From Galaxea fascicularis (taxonomy: Eukaryota; Cnidaria; Anthozoa; Scleractinia; Euphylliidae), in assembly GCA_948470475.1 (NCBI GenBank), contig OX419336.1, positions 27,014,005-27,078,004 of the forward strand: DNA of 64,000 nt. Reading direction: 5' to 3'. Of this stretch, positions 1 to 12,903 are shown piece after piece. Numbering within the stretch: the first letter of the stretch is position 1; each line of letters starts with the position of its first letter. The notes under the pieces are model-generated. The model did not search any database. It was not told the DNA's origin and was given only the letters and a program-made list of their open reading frames with translations. A program made the position numbers and the translations under genes.

Positions 1-2481
1 CTGAGTATCATAGGTATACAGCGCTTACTATAGAAAAAACAATACAAAACTTTTCGTACCACCGCACAAGCTGGTAAGTTTTGGCTGCAGTTTTCTGTTT
101 AGTATGATTATTGTTGACTTTCACGATTTGTCGCGATAAATGTTTCTTTCAAAACCAAATCAGCATAAATAATCGCCTTCCCGTTTTCTAATGAAATCAT
201 TTAAATGATTTCTTAAGTCATAATTTGTTTTTAGTTGTGGTGTTATAGGGACTCAATACCTCACTCAACACGCTATCAGTACATGTCAGTGATTGAGAAA
301 TCGAGAAAGACAACGAAAAAATACGAACATTTCAGTCATTTTAGAGAACACTGAACACTGAATTATTACTTGAAGAAAGGTCATTATGAAACAGTCCTTG
401 AGGAGTTATAGCCCTACTGAAACTCGTCTGGCCGACCAGGCTTATCGGCATCAGAAAGGCGGGAACTTGAATAGAATTTGCCCAGGGGGGTTTAAACCTG
501 CGACTGACGTCGTCGTCATTGTTTGAAAGAGAAAATCATAAATTCAGTTTCGTTTGTATTTTTCTCTTTTTGTTTTCCTTTTTCTTCCATGGCTTTAATA
601 TTCTAATGACAGCCTGCAGATTTATGCGTTCTTCATGTGCACCCAACAAAAAGCATTGTTTAATAAAATCTTGGAAACGATTGTTCTCTGAGTTTCAATA
701 TCGGTTTTTTTTTCCGTCTTCAAGTCAAAATAATGCAAGCCAAAAACATGTGATTTGACTCGATTCTTTGGCTGGAATTCAGAGTTCTAGAAAGCGTTAG
801 GAAAAATTAATTCTTTGAATTCTCGATCTAAATCCGTCATTGAGACGTGACACAGCTGCCTTTGGACCATACAAGCGCTCTTCTGCGGTTATGCAATGAT
901 AACGTTGGAAGGATTATTTTAAAATCGGAACAACGAAAAGCACTTATTGCGGGAGGAAATGTTTTAGATTAATCTCGTCACTTCTATTAGAACCCAGGTC
1001 TGGATTCACTTAACACCACCAAAACGATGATCAATAAAAAGGTTAACGGGGGCAAATCAGAGGATCAAGAGACTCGGGAGTCTCCTTCCAGCTTCCTTGC
1101 CACCGTTCCTCTCGCGCCTTCGGCGCTCGCCATGCGTTAGATCCAATGCGCGCTGCAGAACTAGGAGAAGGAAGAAACTCTCTAAAGATAGAAAGACATT
1201 TCACTGATTTCACTGTCGAAAGTATAGCGTACAGAGGGTAGTACGTATATCAAAGAATGGCTCGAACTGTTCAATATGAATCCCCTACAACAGTCGCTCT
1301 CCGAAAATCATTTTTGCTGCAGTTTGAAATGTTGGGAAATTCGTGTCGGACGGAATCGTTTGAATATTCAGATACTTCTGCAGCTTGTTGAAAATGAACC
1401 CGTTGCGCACCCGTCAAATGTATAAAAACTCTTTTCGTGAGCCTACCTGAATAAACTGCCGTCCCGCCAACGAAGGCAGCGTTGACCTAGCGAAAAAACG
1501 TTAAAACATAGCATAGCACATGAAATACGAGTTGAAAAATGCAAAGTTATGTTTCCTTCTCACAAGATCCAAATGAACTACTTACAGCAAACCAGATAAA
1601 CAAATCCCTTGAAATCCATTCTTTTAAAGTTTTCTGCGTTGTCATTTTGAACCATTCCTTGCGGCAACGAATTTTGCCGAAGTGAGTTTCCTCGCAGTGA
1701 GTTAGGTTTATATGAGAGGTGTCCTTCAAGACGCTGTCGATAACAACTGCCCAAACATTTGTCCTCCTAAGAGCAAAAATCGAACAGTTTCTTCTATACC
1801 ACAATAGGAGAGATCGCTAGGAACTAACGTAATATTTGCCAATAACAATTCAATCGTCTGTCAGTTTCTTGCCTCTTTCAAACGACGTACGTTTTATTGT
1901 TAGAAATAGTATTTAGAGTGCATTAGTTATGATCACGTATCATTTGCAAAAGTGGAAGATCCTAAAATTTACCAGAATTAAACAAAATACACCTTTTCAG
2001 TTGTGTTTTATGAGAGCAGCACAGATTAATTTTTCCTTCAATCTACATCGAAAATCTCCCAGGAAATGAAAGTTGATTGACTGGCCTAACATTATTACTA
2101 TTCATTCATTTGTTTTGTTCTCAAAAATTATAAATTATCTCTGCCTGAATGTTGATATTGGGTAAACCTTATTTTATCAGTCGGTCATGCTGTTATTGTT
2201 TTATTTGTACTTGCACAGGTAAAACTTGTCAGTGAAACATAATCAGGGTAAAAACTAAGGCCCATGTTTAATACTTATTGTTTTTCAACGAGGATTGAGG
2301 ACACTCTTATCAGTTATATATCTGAAAAAAATAAATCGAGGGGTCTGTCTGAATTGAATAGCTTGTTTGACGCTGTTGATTTACCTTATTGCAGTTTCCC
2401 CTCACTAAAGATAAACCTCAGAGATATAGTTGTGACAGTTAATAATTATTAGACAAGTTATGAGTTATGAATTATAAATAA
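1..2481. other. Intergenic/intronic DNA, no gene recognised
   Basis: No open frame here is longer than about 85 codons and none has recognisable motifs. A short GC-rich patch near 1080-1150 (containing CGCGCCTTCGGCGCTCG) stands out from the AT-rich surroundings and resembles pieces of dispersed repeats, but I cannot define its ends. Confidence 0.6.
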
Positions 2482-2948
2482 ACGAGTTATATATGCATTG
2501 TGCTAATCATAGGCCATTTGAAAAAAAAAAACAAACCGAGAACTAAGCCCTTAATTATAGGGGAACTGTATTTCTTCTTCTTCTCCGCCCCATTTAAACA
2601 TCTAAAAATGGCATCGACCGTTAATAATGGCAATGACCGTTTACGAGTTATATATGCATTGTGCTAATCAAAGACCATTTGAAAAAAACCGAGAACTAAG
2701 CCCTTAATTATAGGGGAACCGTATTTCCTCTTCTTCTCCGCCCCATTTAAACATCTAAAAATGGCATCGACCGTTAATAATAGCAATGACCGTTTACGAG
2801 TTATATATGCATTGTGCTAATCAAAGACCATTTGAAAAAAACCGAGAACTAAGCCCTTAATTATAGGGGAACCGTATTTCCTCTTCTTCTCCGCCCCATT
2901 TAAACATCTAAAAATGGCATCGATCGTTAATAATGGCAGTGACCGTTT
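2482..2948. repeat. Tandem repeat, three units of 153-161 bp
   Basis: Three head-to-tail copies start with ACGAGTTATATATGCATTG at 2482, 2643 and 2796. Unit lengths are about 161, 153 and 153 bp. The first unit is longer mainly because of a longer A-run and an extra CAAACC before CGAGAACTAAG. Units 2 and 3 differ at only a few positions, so the last duplication is recent. Each unit contains a CTTCTTCTCCGCCCC stretch. There is no open frame across the units, so this is a minisatellite-like array rather than coding repeats. Confidence 0.93.
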
Positions 2949-5900
2949 ACGAAAGGGAAACAGGCGCTGCCGATCAAAAGTTTCAATACTTATCTAAATG
3001 ATGATCGATGTAGCATTATCCAGTCAGCAGTGTATATATAATTTAGTCATAAAAAGTCCAAAAGAGATAATTAAAACCAAGGGAAATAAACTGTCGCGGT
3101 GTCTGCAATACAGCATCAGATTGTTAAGGCTGAAATCAGATAAAACTTCCCTTGCATTTATTATATTCTATGTTTACAATCCGGCTACGTCTGCCGCTTA
3201 AAAGGTGGAATGAAAGATGTAGTCTGTTGGTTTATATCACTTTTGGAATTAAATATAATAATTTTGTAGGGAGGGCAATATTTATGCAATTAAATAAACA
3301 CTAAATGTAATACATTTCTACCACATAAATAAAATCAGCAGACAGATCGAGAGGGGAAATGCAACATGATGCTCTTGTTGCAAAGCAAGAAATATATATG
3401 CATCCTGTCTGACAGGTCCCCTCTGTACTGGTGAACGAAGGAAGCTTTTTGAAAGACACTAGAAATTGCCGACCATTTTGTATCGCGCGATTTTGAGTAC
3501 AATTCATTTTTACTTAGTGTACAAGGTATATATTTTTTAATTTGAAAATTCGAATACTCAGTATAATTAATCAGGAATTGTATTATAAGATCGTGTGATT
3601 ATTTTTATAGTCCGCTCAACAAAGCTGCGAATTTTAAAAGGTCGAGCAATTTTTTACTTTATCGTACATTCTGCTAAATTACACCAAAAATCATTCTACA
3701 ATATGGTAGCTTCAGTCTCTTGTCTTTTTGTCCAATTTCACTGTCAAAACGTTCAAATTTGACAGGTTTGGCTGTAGTCGCCTGCAGTTTCCATGGAATC
3801 GCAATGAATACCCCTTCGAAATGCAATTTGGGATCAAAGTTACTGCTCTCGACCAATAAGAATTGAGCAATTTTGCTGAGTGTACTATAAAAAGAATAAT
3901 TACACAAAGAAGAATATTCATTTGTAAAACAACGTTTTGTCATGCGTAGACCACCTATATGGAGACGTCTTTGAATGAACTGAGCTACAAGTCTTCAAAA
4001 TTTCACATAAGAGAGACAACACAAAAATCTGATCTCATAAGGTAGGCCACCTTCTTCCGACAATTAGAATTATTCGTAAATTTTCCAATGACCGAGAAAA
4101 CGCCTTTGAAAGCATTAATAGTCCCGTTGTATTTTAGGTTGCCAGACAGCTTAATTGTTTTCAATCGAAGTAATCCCAATTTTCCAAAATGCACTCAACG
4201 CTACCGCTTATAATTGTCCCCACGTTTCCCGTGTTCTTACTACACGAGGTTTTCCGATGTTAATAAGAGGATTTTTTTGTTTCAAGACGTCTGAAGTCAG
4301 AAAAAAAAAAGGGAGATGGACAAGGTAACACCTGCTGTGATGAGGTTTGCCACAAAACAACAATCTCTTGTTGACTGAAGAAGTCTTGGACATACCTACT
4401 AGTATGGCTAATCACTTTGACATGGTAAAAAAGTTTAACTGGAAATCGAAACATTAAGTGTTTCCTGCAGTTAATCACAAAGAGATTTACAAACATATTA
4501 GATAATAGCTTCGGTCATCCTTTAGGTTTGATTTTATCGCCGATCGCTATATGGAAGCATAAAAAGATTGTATTTCTTTTAATTTAATATTTTCGTTTAA
4601 CCGATATATACAGTTTTAGTACTCTCACGTTTCAGTTTTTCCTACGTTTTGTAAAAGAAACTTACCCAAGAAACTGTTTTGAATGTCTGCCGGCAATAAT
4701 TGCAGACAGGTCATTTTTCTTGTTTTCTATTATCGCTTATTCGAGCCTGAAAGAGCCACCATAAGGATTATGGAAATTTTTTTTAAATACAAATTTGGAC
4801 GGAGCTTATCAAGAAGTAATTTATGCATTTTTATATTTTATATCATGTTCAAGTCAGACGAAAAAAGAGTCAGTGAGTCGACGTTAACTCTACTTCGACC
4901 CAGTTTATTTGGTCGACGAAGGATTAACACAACGCTTGACAAACAAGACAAAAATGAATAAATCGTCAGACATATAATTTAGACAGCCTTAAAATACATT
5001 ACTGACAGCTGTAAGGAGTTGAATAGGTTGTCAGTCTGAAAAAATAACTGAACAAATCTGCAAGTTCCTTTTTTGCAGTTCGGCAATGCATTGATGTCTA
5101 TTTTGATGCCAGGTGAATCGCCGTATAAGGAAAAAGCCTAGGTGGTGCCTCTTTTAATGTTGAAGATTTCTGAATTGTTGCTTTTTCAACCATTTGCTAC
5201 CGTTGCTGTCTTTCGATATCAGTATCCCCCTTGATGGTATTCGATGTTAACTAGCATTCGTATTGAGATGTAGATAGCACTTTTCCCGTAATTGCAGTAT
5301 CGGGTTGTGGCCGCTCCACTGTCCACTCTTGTTCGTTGGGAGACAAGCAGGGCCACCTTTAGAGTGCTGTTAGTAAAGTGGCTCGGCAGCTCGGAAGGGA
5401 AGCAAAGATGTTAAAGGACGGAATAGATGTTCTTATAACGTTTTGAGGCTCGACGGCTCGGAAGTTCGTCGGAGGCAGTGAAGGTTTCAAGAAGGAGAAG
5501 GTATATGTTTTAGTGGCACAGAATGTCTTTTTGAAATTTATTTGTGAAAAACTCTGTGATTGAAGGCATACGTTGCAAGAAAACGCTCTGAGTCAAGTTG
5601 CGATGGAATTCAAATTGAAAAGCGGACCGCAATCCTTAAATCCTTAGATTTGTTGTTGTCTATGGTTGTACATCCCAACAGATTCTGTTCGAGCCACGAA
5701 GAGTTTACTTTCGCCGTGCGACAGGTGAACTTTTGTTGTCAATTCAATCATACTGATTACCATATGGGCCTTTCCTTGCTTAAATATTGATTTGGTTTCA
5801 TTCGCCTCTTCCCGGCGTTACACAGGCTACCCGAGTATCAACCGGAGGAGAGGAGTAGGGGTGGTACCGGCTTATTACGATTACAGCAGTATTGCTCAAT

Positions 5901-8900
5901 TTCCTGAAATTTTTTTCAAGTCAAAGATTCTTATCGCGTTTGAATCGTTGCCCACACACCTTGAATTTATTTCTTTACAGCCCGTCGACTGAATTCAAAG
6001 CTATCGAGGACTAATTGCGTTTCTGTTGTACCTGTCAATTTGATTTCTGCACCCGTACGTGATCGCGGGTCTTTATGTTTCGTCCCATCAGCGTTAGGTC
6101 TTTGTGAGGGGTCAATAAAAAGTATTATTATTATTATTATTAATATTGTAATTATTATTATTATAACTATTATTAATTATTATTGCAATGGTTATTTAGG
6201 GATCATAACAACATACACGGAGCGCAACCACACAACTCCGTAAAGTCTAAGTAAAATCAACATTTGGAGTTTATTTAAATATTTTGAAGGGTTTCAATGT
6301 TAACAAGTCTAAAACGGGAACACCTGGATTAGTTATAATTGCTCTTAAAAGCAAGTCTTGTGAGCAATAAATTGACTTCTTCTTTGTTTTCTAAAGGGCC
6401 AAACATTACGTTGCAGTTTTGAAGACAAATACAGTGGTTGTCTTGCTGTCTGTCCTTTAATTTCTTGTCCTTGCTGTGTAACAATGACCAGTCATATTGA
6501 GTCTAATAGTTTTCAATTTCGTTTTATTCCTTGAGTCAAGTACATGTGACACTACAACTTTACATTTTCATTTTTTGTTGTGTTGAAGGCGAGTGACGTT
6601 AAATCATATTTAGTGAAATATAGTATCGGTAGTTCTGTGTTTCATTAGGCTCAACGGCATCCTGGAAAAACCTGCATAATAAAGAAAGGCCAGCCCTAAT
6701 ATGAGTTTGTTCAGTAATCTACTTCGTTATCACCGTCAGACGACAGTCAGTTGATCAGATATGTTACGGTTTTAACGCTCTACAATACTGAACACGGCTT
6801 TGGCCTTGGGCTTCAAAAAGCACACACTCTCCTACTGTACATCCGAATTTGTCTCGTATGTCAGTTGCTTTTTCCACTCCTGCGGTTTAATCGGTTAAAA
6901 GGCAATAATTGATCCACCGAAATTATCATTTGTATTCGTTGATCTTCCGGTGTCAGTATTAGGCTCTTTGCTTATCACTACAATTCAGTGCCGTCAAGTT
7001 TTGAGGGTAAAGAATTGACTAATTAAAACAACCAAGATGTTAATCGAATAATTCCACTTTTCGTCGCGAATTTAATGGTTTGAACGAAAATCGTTCCAAA
7101 GCTAGCATTTTAAAACGTGTTAAATTCTGTCTACGATAAATTATTTGCCGTCCCTTTTCTCTATTGCATGTTAATCTATACGTCACATTTTGTATACAGG
7201 AAACTGAAAGATGATATAATTCGACACTTAGCGTATATACGTGATCTCTCCCAGACAAATGTTCAAACAAGGCGATAAAAAATTAAGGCCTAAACTGAAT
7301 TGAAACTTGGATTACATCCGTGACATGAGCAAGCTTGATTCAAAATAAATTGAACGTCTAATGGTGTCTTTAATCAAATTCTTCTCGTTCGCCATCGGTG
7401 AGGTGAAAGATTTAAGCTCCGCACCTGACACCAAATGGAACTGTTCGTGTGACTCATCCAGGTAAACTGGGAATTTTGCTCAAAACTCGGTAAGATATAG
7501 TTTCCTTCTTTCCTATGGTCTGAGATCAGCTGCCATTGACGTATTAAATGACATGAATCTTAGTTAGCTGAGTTCATGTGCTGTAACACTGAAACCCACT
7601 GCGAAATTGACTGTCTCAGTCTGGTCATCATGAACATGAAGACAAAATATAAACTATTATGGCCTCAAAACGAACGTCAATTTTTTTTTGCCCTTCCCTT
7701 GCAAAAGAAAAGAACTATTTTTTTCTCTGGATTTCAAAGAAAAAGATACAGTATTTGTTTGTTTCATCTTTTCAATAAGATAATTTATCACTAGGCATAC
7801 AAAGTCCATACTGTGAACTGGCTGCAGTTTAAGGTATAAACCAAAATAACAAGATTCATTTGTCAAGCTTGTACCATTCAGCCTGTCAGAAAACAAGCAA
7901 TGATTTTGTGTAAGGTTTCGTAATATGGATCATTTGCAAAGATTTTGTCTTTGGTATCACCTGCTTCCATCGTTCCCAAGTTCATGTTCACAACTGAATT
8001 TCTCTTAATTTGGCTCGTCGCCGAAAGGGTTCGTATACGCGGGAATTTTATCTCCTGTACTTTCTGCCTGCATTCTAGTTTTTCCATTCTTCATTAAGAA
8101 CACTGCGCTACCAAGTTACACCAAAAACCCTTGGGTGTTAAGTTGACATTTAGATGATTCAAATTTGCCGAATCACGACAATTGATGAGCGACAATTGAG
8201 CGACATACCTTGCAGTCATTCTGGTGAGTAATAAATTCATGAATTTGAACAAAAATATCAAAACAACGCTACGGCCTTAAAGAAAAAAAGAACAATACCT
8301 GCTTTGTGAGCTTTTTGGCACAGTCTTGGCACTAATTATATATATTTCGCATAAATAGCATTGTTTGATCAGAAATCTCTTTCCTACACGTGAAAAACTT
8401 TATTTCTGCACAGTGAATCATCTTCAATGGAATGAAAAAGGAGAGATAGAGGACCAATGGACTCCTTGTTTACTGTCCGCGTTTTAATTTTGGTAAGACT
8501 GAAATCCTGGACGGAATGAAAAAAGCCGCAATAAAAAAATAATAATAACAGAAAGTACAGAAAACAAGTTAAAAATACAGAAAGAAACAAAGATGAAATA
8601 CTGGCCATAGCAAAGTGTATTGACGTTCATGAAAATCAAAGCAAGGGAAGTGCCCGTTCAGTAATGTACAGTCAATCTTTATGTCGCGTGTTCCTTCCTT
8701 TGTACTAAACACCTCGTAATCATATGATAAATATTCATTGGTTAATTTATTTATACGGTCCTGGGCAATGTGCGAACTATATAGGAGTTAAAGATAGCTT
8801 TATCGCGGGTCAATCATAAAGTTATCGTGGTACAAAGCCTGCTCTTGCCTCTGAAAACTGAACAAAAGTTCTTACCTGTAGGCCAAGATTAATGGCGAAA

Positions 8901-9659
8901 TAGAGACAATTAAGAATACGACGGATATTGACTCAGCTGCATTTTAATGCAAATCGTTAATCAATCTTTTTGTTTTCACTTAACAAGCGCAATAGGCGCA
9001 ACTACGTGTGTATTTTGCATTTATTTCTTTTTGCGGGTAAATAAATACCACAGTTTATTTTCCTCGTCATAAAAGCGGTCACATTACGCAGTTTATATTC
9101 AAATTTAAGGACACTCAGGCGCTAAAAAAAAGTACGGGTTTTAGAACAAAAGAAAACAAAAGTTCTTCAGAGTTAGCCTTGAAGGAACTATGAAAAATGG
9201 GCAAATTTTTAGGCGTAGCACTTGTGACGCAAGCTTCAGTTGAATGAGTTGCAAAAGGGAAAAACAGACAAGTGGCACCAACAATTATTTAGAAGGCCCT
9301 AAGGCTTTTTCAAAAGAATAGAAAACATTCATGGATTAAACTTTGTGAACAAATTTCCAACTTTGATTTGGCTCCATAAAAGAAAAACAGTAAAAAACTT
9401 TCCAACCACAAGTGATAAAGTCATATGTCTATCTGGCGTTATCATGCAATGACAAGCACCCGGAAAGCACTCAAATATGAATTCAAGCGGCACTTAAGTA
9501 TAACATAGACAACTACGCACGCATTTGAAAGCATCAGTCCTCTGAAACAGACAACGCTGCTGACGTTGGCTGACTGAGTAAACCATAGAAGAGCTGATGT
9601 ATATTAACTGTTTCAAAACGCGTCGGACTTGAATACTTGATCTGGACCTTTGTTAAATT
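2949..9659. other. Long non-coding stretch, no gene recognised
   Basis: I see no conserved coding sequence over 6.7 kb. Frames are short (up to about 90 codons) with ordinary noncoding composition. The only structured piece is an (ATT)n tract at 6122-6186, listed separately. The 3' part may be the upstream intron or 5' flank of the receptor gene that starts at 9684. TATA-like ACTATATAGG occurs near 8777, but I cannot tie it to a transcript. Confidence 0.55.
6122..6186. repeat. (ATT)n microsatellite, possible retroposon tail
   Basis: An imperfect ATT/AAT tract follows directly after GTCAATAAAAAGT. A unique sequence ending in an AATAAA-like signal and then a trinucleotide tail is the usual look of a 3' end of a LINE or SINE. 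The body upstream (about 5790-6120) is not recognisable, so the retroposon origin is inference. Confidence 0.6.
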
Positions 9660-9683
9660 GTCGTTTATATTTCGCAGGGCAAA
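9660..9683 (+). promoter_or_regulatory. Splice acceptor and start context of the + strand GPCR
   Basis: A pyrimidine-rich run ending in TTTCGCAG lies at 9670-9677, only six bases (GGCAAA) before the ATG at 9684. This is a good 3' splice site, so the coding exon probably begins at 9678 and a 5' exon lies upstream. GGC AAA is in frame with the ATG, so a coding extension from an upstream exon cannot be excluded. The N-terminus starting at the ATG already looks complete for this receptor type. Confidence 0.55.
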
Positions 9684-10805
9684 ATGAACACAACCAATTC
9701 GTCGTCATCAAATTATTCGACGCTAGACGCCAAAGCAAAATGTGCAGTAGAGAACGCGAGCAACACCACAACGGTTGTGGTCATCGCGGGGTTTGCTGTG
9801 GTTCTTATTTCATCTTTGGTGGGCAATTTGCTTCTGGTGCGAGTGGTTATGAGAGACAAAGAAGTGAGGAGGAAGTTTCCTTTCAACTACTTGATAATAA
9901 ACATAGCGATTGCGGACATTCTCAATGCGTCTTCGGCGTCGCTGGTTTTTATTTTGTTTCTCACGATCGGTCGCCGCTGGTTGCCTGGCGTCTTCGGGGA
10001 GATGACTTGCAAAATATCTTACTTCTTGGTAGTTTTCTCCGTAGCGGCTTCTATTTTTACCGTTGTGGTGATGGGATTGGATCGGTTTTTGGCTGCCCAT
10101 GTTACTGTAAGGCCGCTCTCGAGAAGAGCAGTCAAGAGCGCCATTGCATCAATATGGCTTTTGGCGAGCCTATGTGGTTCTCCGTATTTGTATAAAATGA
10201 AGATTAAGCAAGGTCCAAATGGAGAACATCTGTGCCTCGAAAGATGGAGCCAAAACAAAGACGAACACTATAAACTTATGCAGATAGAAGAAGTGGCAAA
10301 AATGGTCCTTCTTTACGTGCTACCCTTGATCTCTATGGTGATCTTTTACGCTATTGTCGCCTTCAGAATCCGTAAGCGGAGTAAACTTCCTGTTGGACAG
10401 AACAGACGATCCAAAATTATCCAGCAGAATCAACGCGTCGTACGCATGATCGTCGCTATAGTTGTCATATTCGCTGTGTGTTGGTTTCCTGTGCATGTCA
10501 ATCATCTTTTGCGAACATATGACCTTCCGAGATACTGTGGCCTGCCGGCCTTCCTTACTTTGACATTCTTTTGGCTAGCTCATGCTAACTGCGCCATCAA
10601 CCCATGGGTTTGGTTCATGTTTAGTGGACATTTTCGTGGTTTACTCAAAAGAGTAATCAACCTCAACGACAGTAAGATCAGAAGTGATCACGTACCATTG
10701 GCTCCAAAACAGAGAAAATTTGACCGAATTGAAATAAGGGACGTGGACAATGGAGCAAACAGGACATTGCCGGCCCAAAATGGTCATTGTACTAATGGAC
10801 GATGA
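9684..10805 (+). CDS. Class A (rhodopsin-like) GPCR, peptide-receptor type
   Basis: A 373-residue seven-transmembrane receptor, expected at the plasma membrane and coupled to G proteins. The extracellular N-terminus (1-30) has several N-glycosylation sequons (N2, N5, N10, N24, N27). Approximate helices are TM1 31-54 with GN at 47-48, TM2 67-92 with D78, TM3 108-132, TM4 153-169, TM5 205-228, TM6 252-277 and TM7 288-313. C109 and C184 are placed for the conserved TM3-ECL2 disulfide, and W99 is the usual ECL1 tryptophan. The DRY motif is DRF (133-135). CWFP (266-269) is present in TM6. TM7 reads NPWVW (306-310), so the NPxxY tyrosine is replaced by tryptophan. The short third loop and overall pattern resemble neuropeptide receptors (NPFF/orexin/tachykinin-like group). 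The ligand is unknown. The gene has one coding exon with a splice acceptor just upstream. No canonical AATAAA lies within the first kilobase after the stop. Confidence 0.93.
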   Translation: MNTTNSSSSNYSTLDAKAKCAVENASNTTTVVVIAGFAVVLISSLVGNLLLVRVVMRDKEVRRKFPFNYLIINIAIADILNASSASLVFILFLTIGRRWLPGVFGEMTCKISYFLVVFSVAASIFTVVVMGLDRFLAAHVTVRPLSRRAVKSAIASIWLLASLCGSPYLYKMKIKQGPNGEHLCLERWSQNKDEHYKLMQIEEVAKMVLLYVLPLISMVIFYAIVAFRIRKRSKLPVGQNRRSKIIQQNQRVVRMIVAIVVIFAVCWFPVHVNHLLRTYDLPRYCGLPAFLTLTFFWLAHANCAINPWVWFMFSGHFRGLLKRVINLNDSKIRSDHVPLAPKQRKFDRIEIRDVDNGANRTLPAQNGHCTNGR

Positions 10806-12676
10806 TTATACGAAGTAATAACAGAACTGTATGCGTTCATAGCCGGCCAATTAAGGTCTCTGAGAGGCCATGGAACAGCACCGGAAGATAGAGAAGTTTT
10901 TGATTGCTCAAACGATTTTTTTTAGAATTTATTTACATATCTTGATTTTTAAACACAATCATTTGGAACAAAGATCTACAAAATGCATTATGCTTCTACC
11001 ATAGAAGTTATAAAAAGATACGCTCATACCATGACTGAGCTTAAATCGAGTTTGCGACGCGAGGAAAACGCCTTTCTTTAGCTTTATGAGAGTAGGCTTA
11101 ATGCATAATAGAGTGTTGCTATTATGTACTCAGTTTCCGAAAGAAAAAAAACAGTTGTATCAAATAGTTACTAGTGACAAGATGGCAACGATCCTCGTAA
11201 ACAGCTTAACTGTTGCCTGGCGTTTGGAATTTTGAGGGTGCCAGAATTCCGTGCCATGCAGACATGTAGGTCAATGTAGATAAATGACTGTAGGTTGATG
11301 TTCTCTGTCCCTCAGCTCTCAGTGTGGAACCGGTTCAACCGTCTTAAGTGCGTCTTAAGTTTCGGGAGACCATCATGCTGAATAGTAGCAACTGAGGAAT
11401 CAGAAATCGGGTTACCTGCCCAGTAAGCAAATCAGGATGGTTTCGCAAAGATGAAAATCACCAGAAAAGTGAGCCAGATTTTAGATTTTATCCTATGCAG
11501 TCATCGCGTGACTGACCACACAAAGGAGATAAGACGGCGTCCTTCCTGATTACTTCCTATATAAGGCACTCCCTTTTAGTGGTTTGTTCTCACATTTTCA
11601 GTTTTTAGCTATGCTTCATTCACCACGTGACGAGGGCAAATTAGTCTTTAAAGGATGCATCGGCCTTTGGGAGAATGTATTTGATTTGTCATGCGCAAAG
11701 TACTTTCCGCACGTCATACTTTTCATACTCTAAATTCTTTACGATATGGCTAAAAGCATGAGACAGATACTTTCTAAGTATACTTTCAAGGGGTTTATGG
11801 TTAAAGGCGCCATAATGGAAATTATCCAAACCAAGAGAGGAGAGCTTAAGCCTTTAATACTGTGCGAGTGATCAGCATCAAATTTCTCCTTGAAATGTCA
11901 ACACTTTATAAAACAGAGTGGTCACGAATATTAAGGACATGATCATATAAGATGAGTTTGCCCTCATTCCCAGTGAGACACTCCTCTCAATCGTATAGGC
12001 TAGGTCACTGCCAAACTTCGGCAGTGAGATTGGGACCGCAATAGGCCTTCTTGGTTGTGTCTACGGCAAACAAATACTTTGCAAAGTTACAATGTTGGAG
12101 GAGGTTTAAAATTGGCTAAGTTAAGCAAGTGCTTTCTGACTATGATGTAGCGCAATACGTGTAGTCATATCACTCCAATTAAGTGACACAGGAAGAAACG
12201 AAGACTACAGCGCCGGTTCAAATCTTTCGATTGTACAGTGGTCCCTGATTTTGTTTTGATATATCAATTCCTTTGCCTTTTCCTCCAATTTATCCTTCCG
12301 AAAGTTAACTCTACCTGAATGGTTGACAGTAGTCACATATATTTACTTAAAAGTCTCAGAATCGCGTAGTAACCTGGTCGAATAGAGAAGTGCCATTTCT
12401 CTGTTTCTTTTTTCTTTTCACGAAAAGCAACGTAAGCCTCAGTCTCTGTAAACAATGTGAAGCACTAAAAATGTGAGACCTGGATAATTAACGTGATATT
12501 CACTTTAAAAACTTCTACTAACTTTTTATCTTTAATCTTTGATTGAAGTCATTGCCAATAGCGGTTGTTCAGTTTTTGCTCATCCTTAGAACAATAAAAT
12601 TAAGAGATATGAAGGGTTTTTTTTTCTACTCGGTGTTTAATGTTCATTCCCCGTGTTCATGTGTGTTGTGAGCGTA
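10806..12676. other. 3' flank of GPCR gene; no gene recognised
   Basis: This probably includes the 3' UTR of the + strand receptor. No AATAAA or ATTAAA is obvious in the first ~1.2 kb. The first clear AATAAA is near 12592, too far away to assign with confidence. I see no other coding or repeat structure. Confidence 0.5.
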
Positions 12677-12727
12677 AAAGGCCTGGTTCAGACTAGCGAC
12701 ATAACGACATAATGATTTAGTCATAAT

Positions 12728-12802
<75 letters not shown>

Positions 12803-12845
12803 GTGTTGTTCACACTAGAGACATAAAACATGAACACGAGGTACC

Positions 12846-12895
<50 letters not shown>

Positions 12896-12903
12896 TCGGA
12901 CTT
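12677..12903. mobile_element. MITE with GACATAACGACATAA termini
   Basis: Both ends match as inverted repeats over about 34 bp. The left end reads AAGGCCTGGTTCAGACTAGC followed by GACATAACGACATAA. The right end is the reverse complement, with TTATGTCGTTATGTCGC and then AAGTGTGAATCGGACTT. TAA occurs immediately outside both ends, which fits a 3-bp target-site duplication of the PIF/Harbinger kind. The interior is AT-rich, about 160 bp long, and repeats the ATGTCGTTATG motif. It has no coding capacity and is therefore non-autonomous. The superfamily is inferred only from the TSD. Confidence 0.8.

Noticed and set aside
2482..2948. CRISPR-like spaced repeats
   Set aside because: Whole units of about 153 bp are repeated without unique spacers; this is a tandem repeat in a eukaryotic genome.
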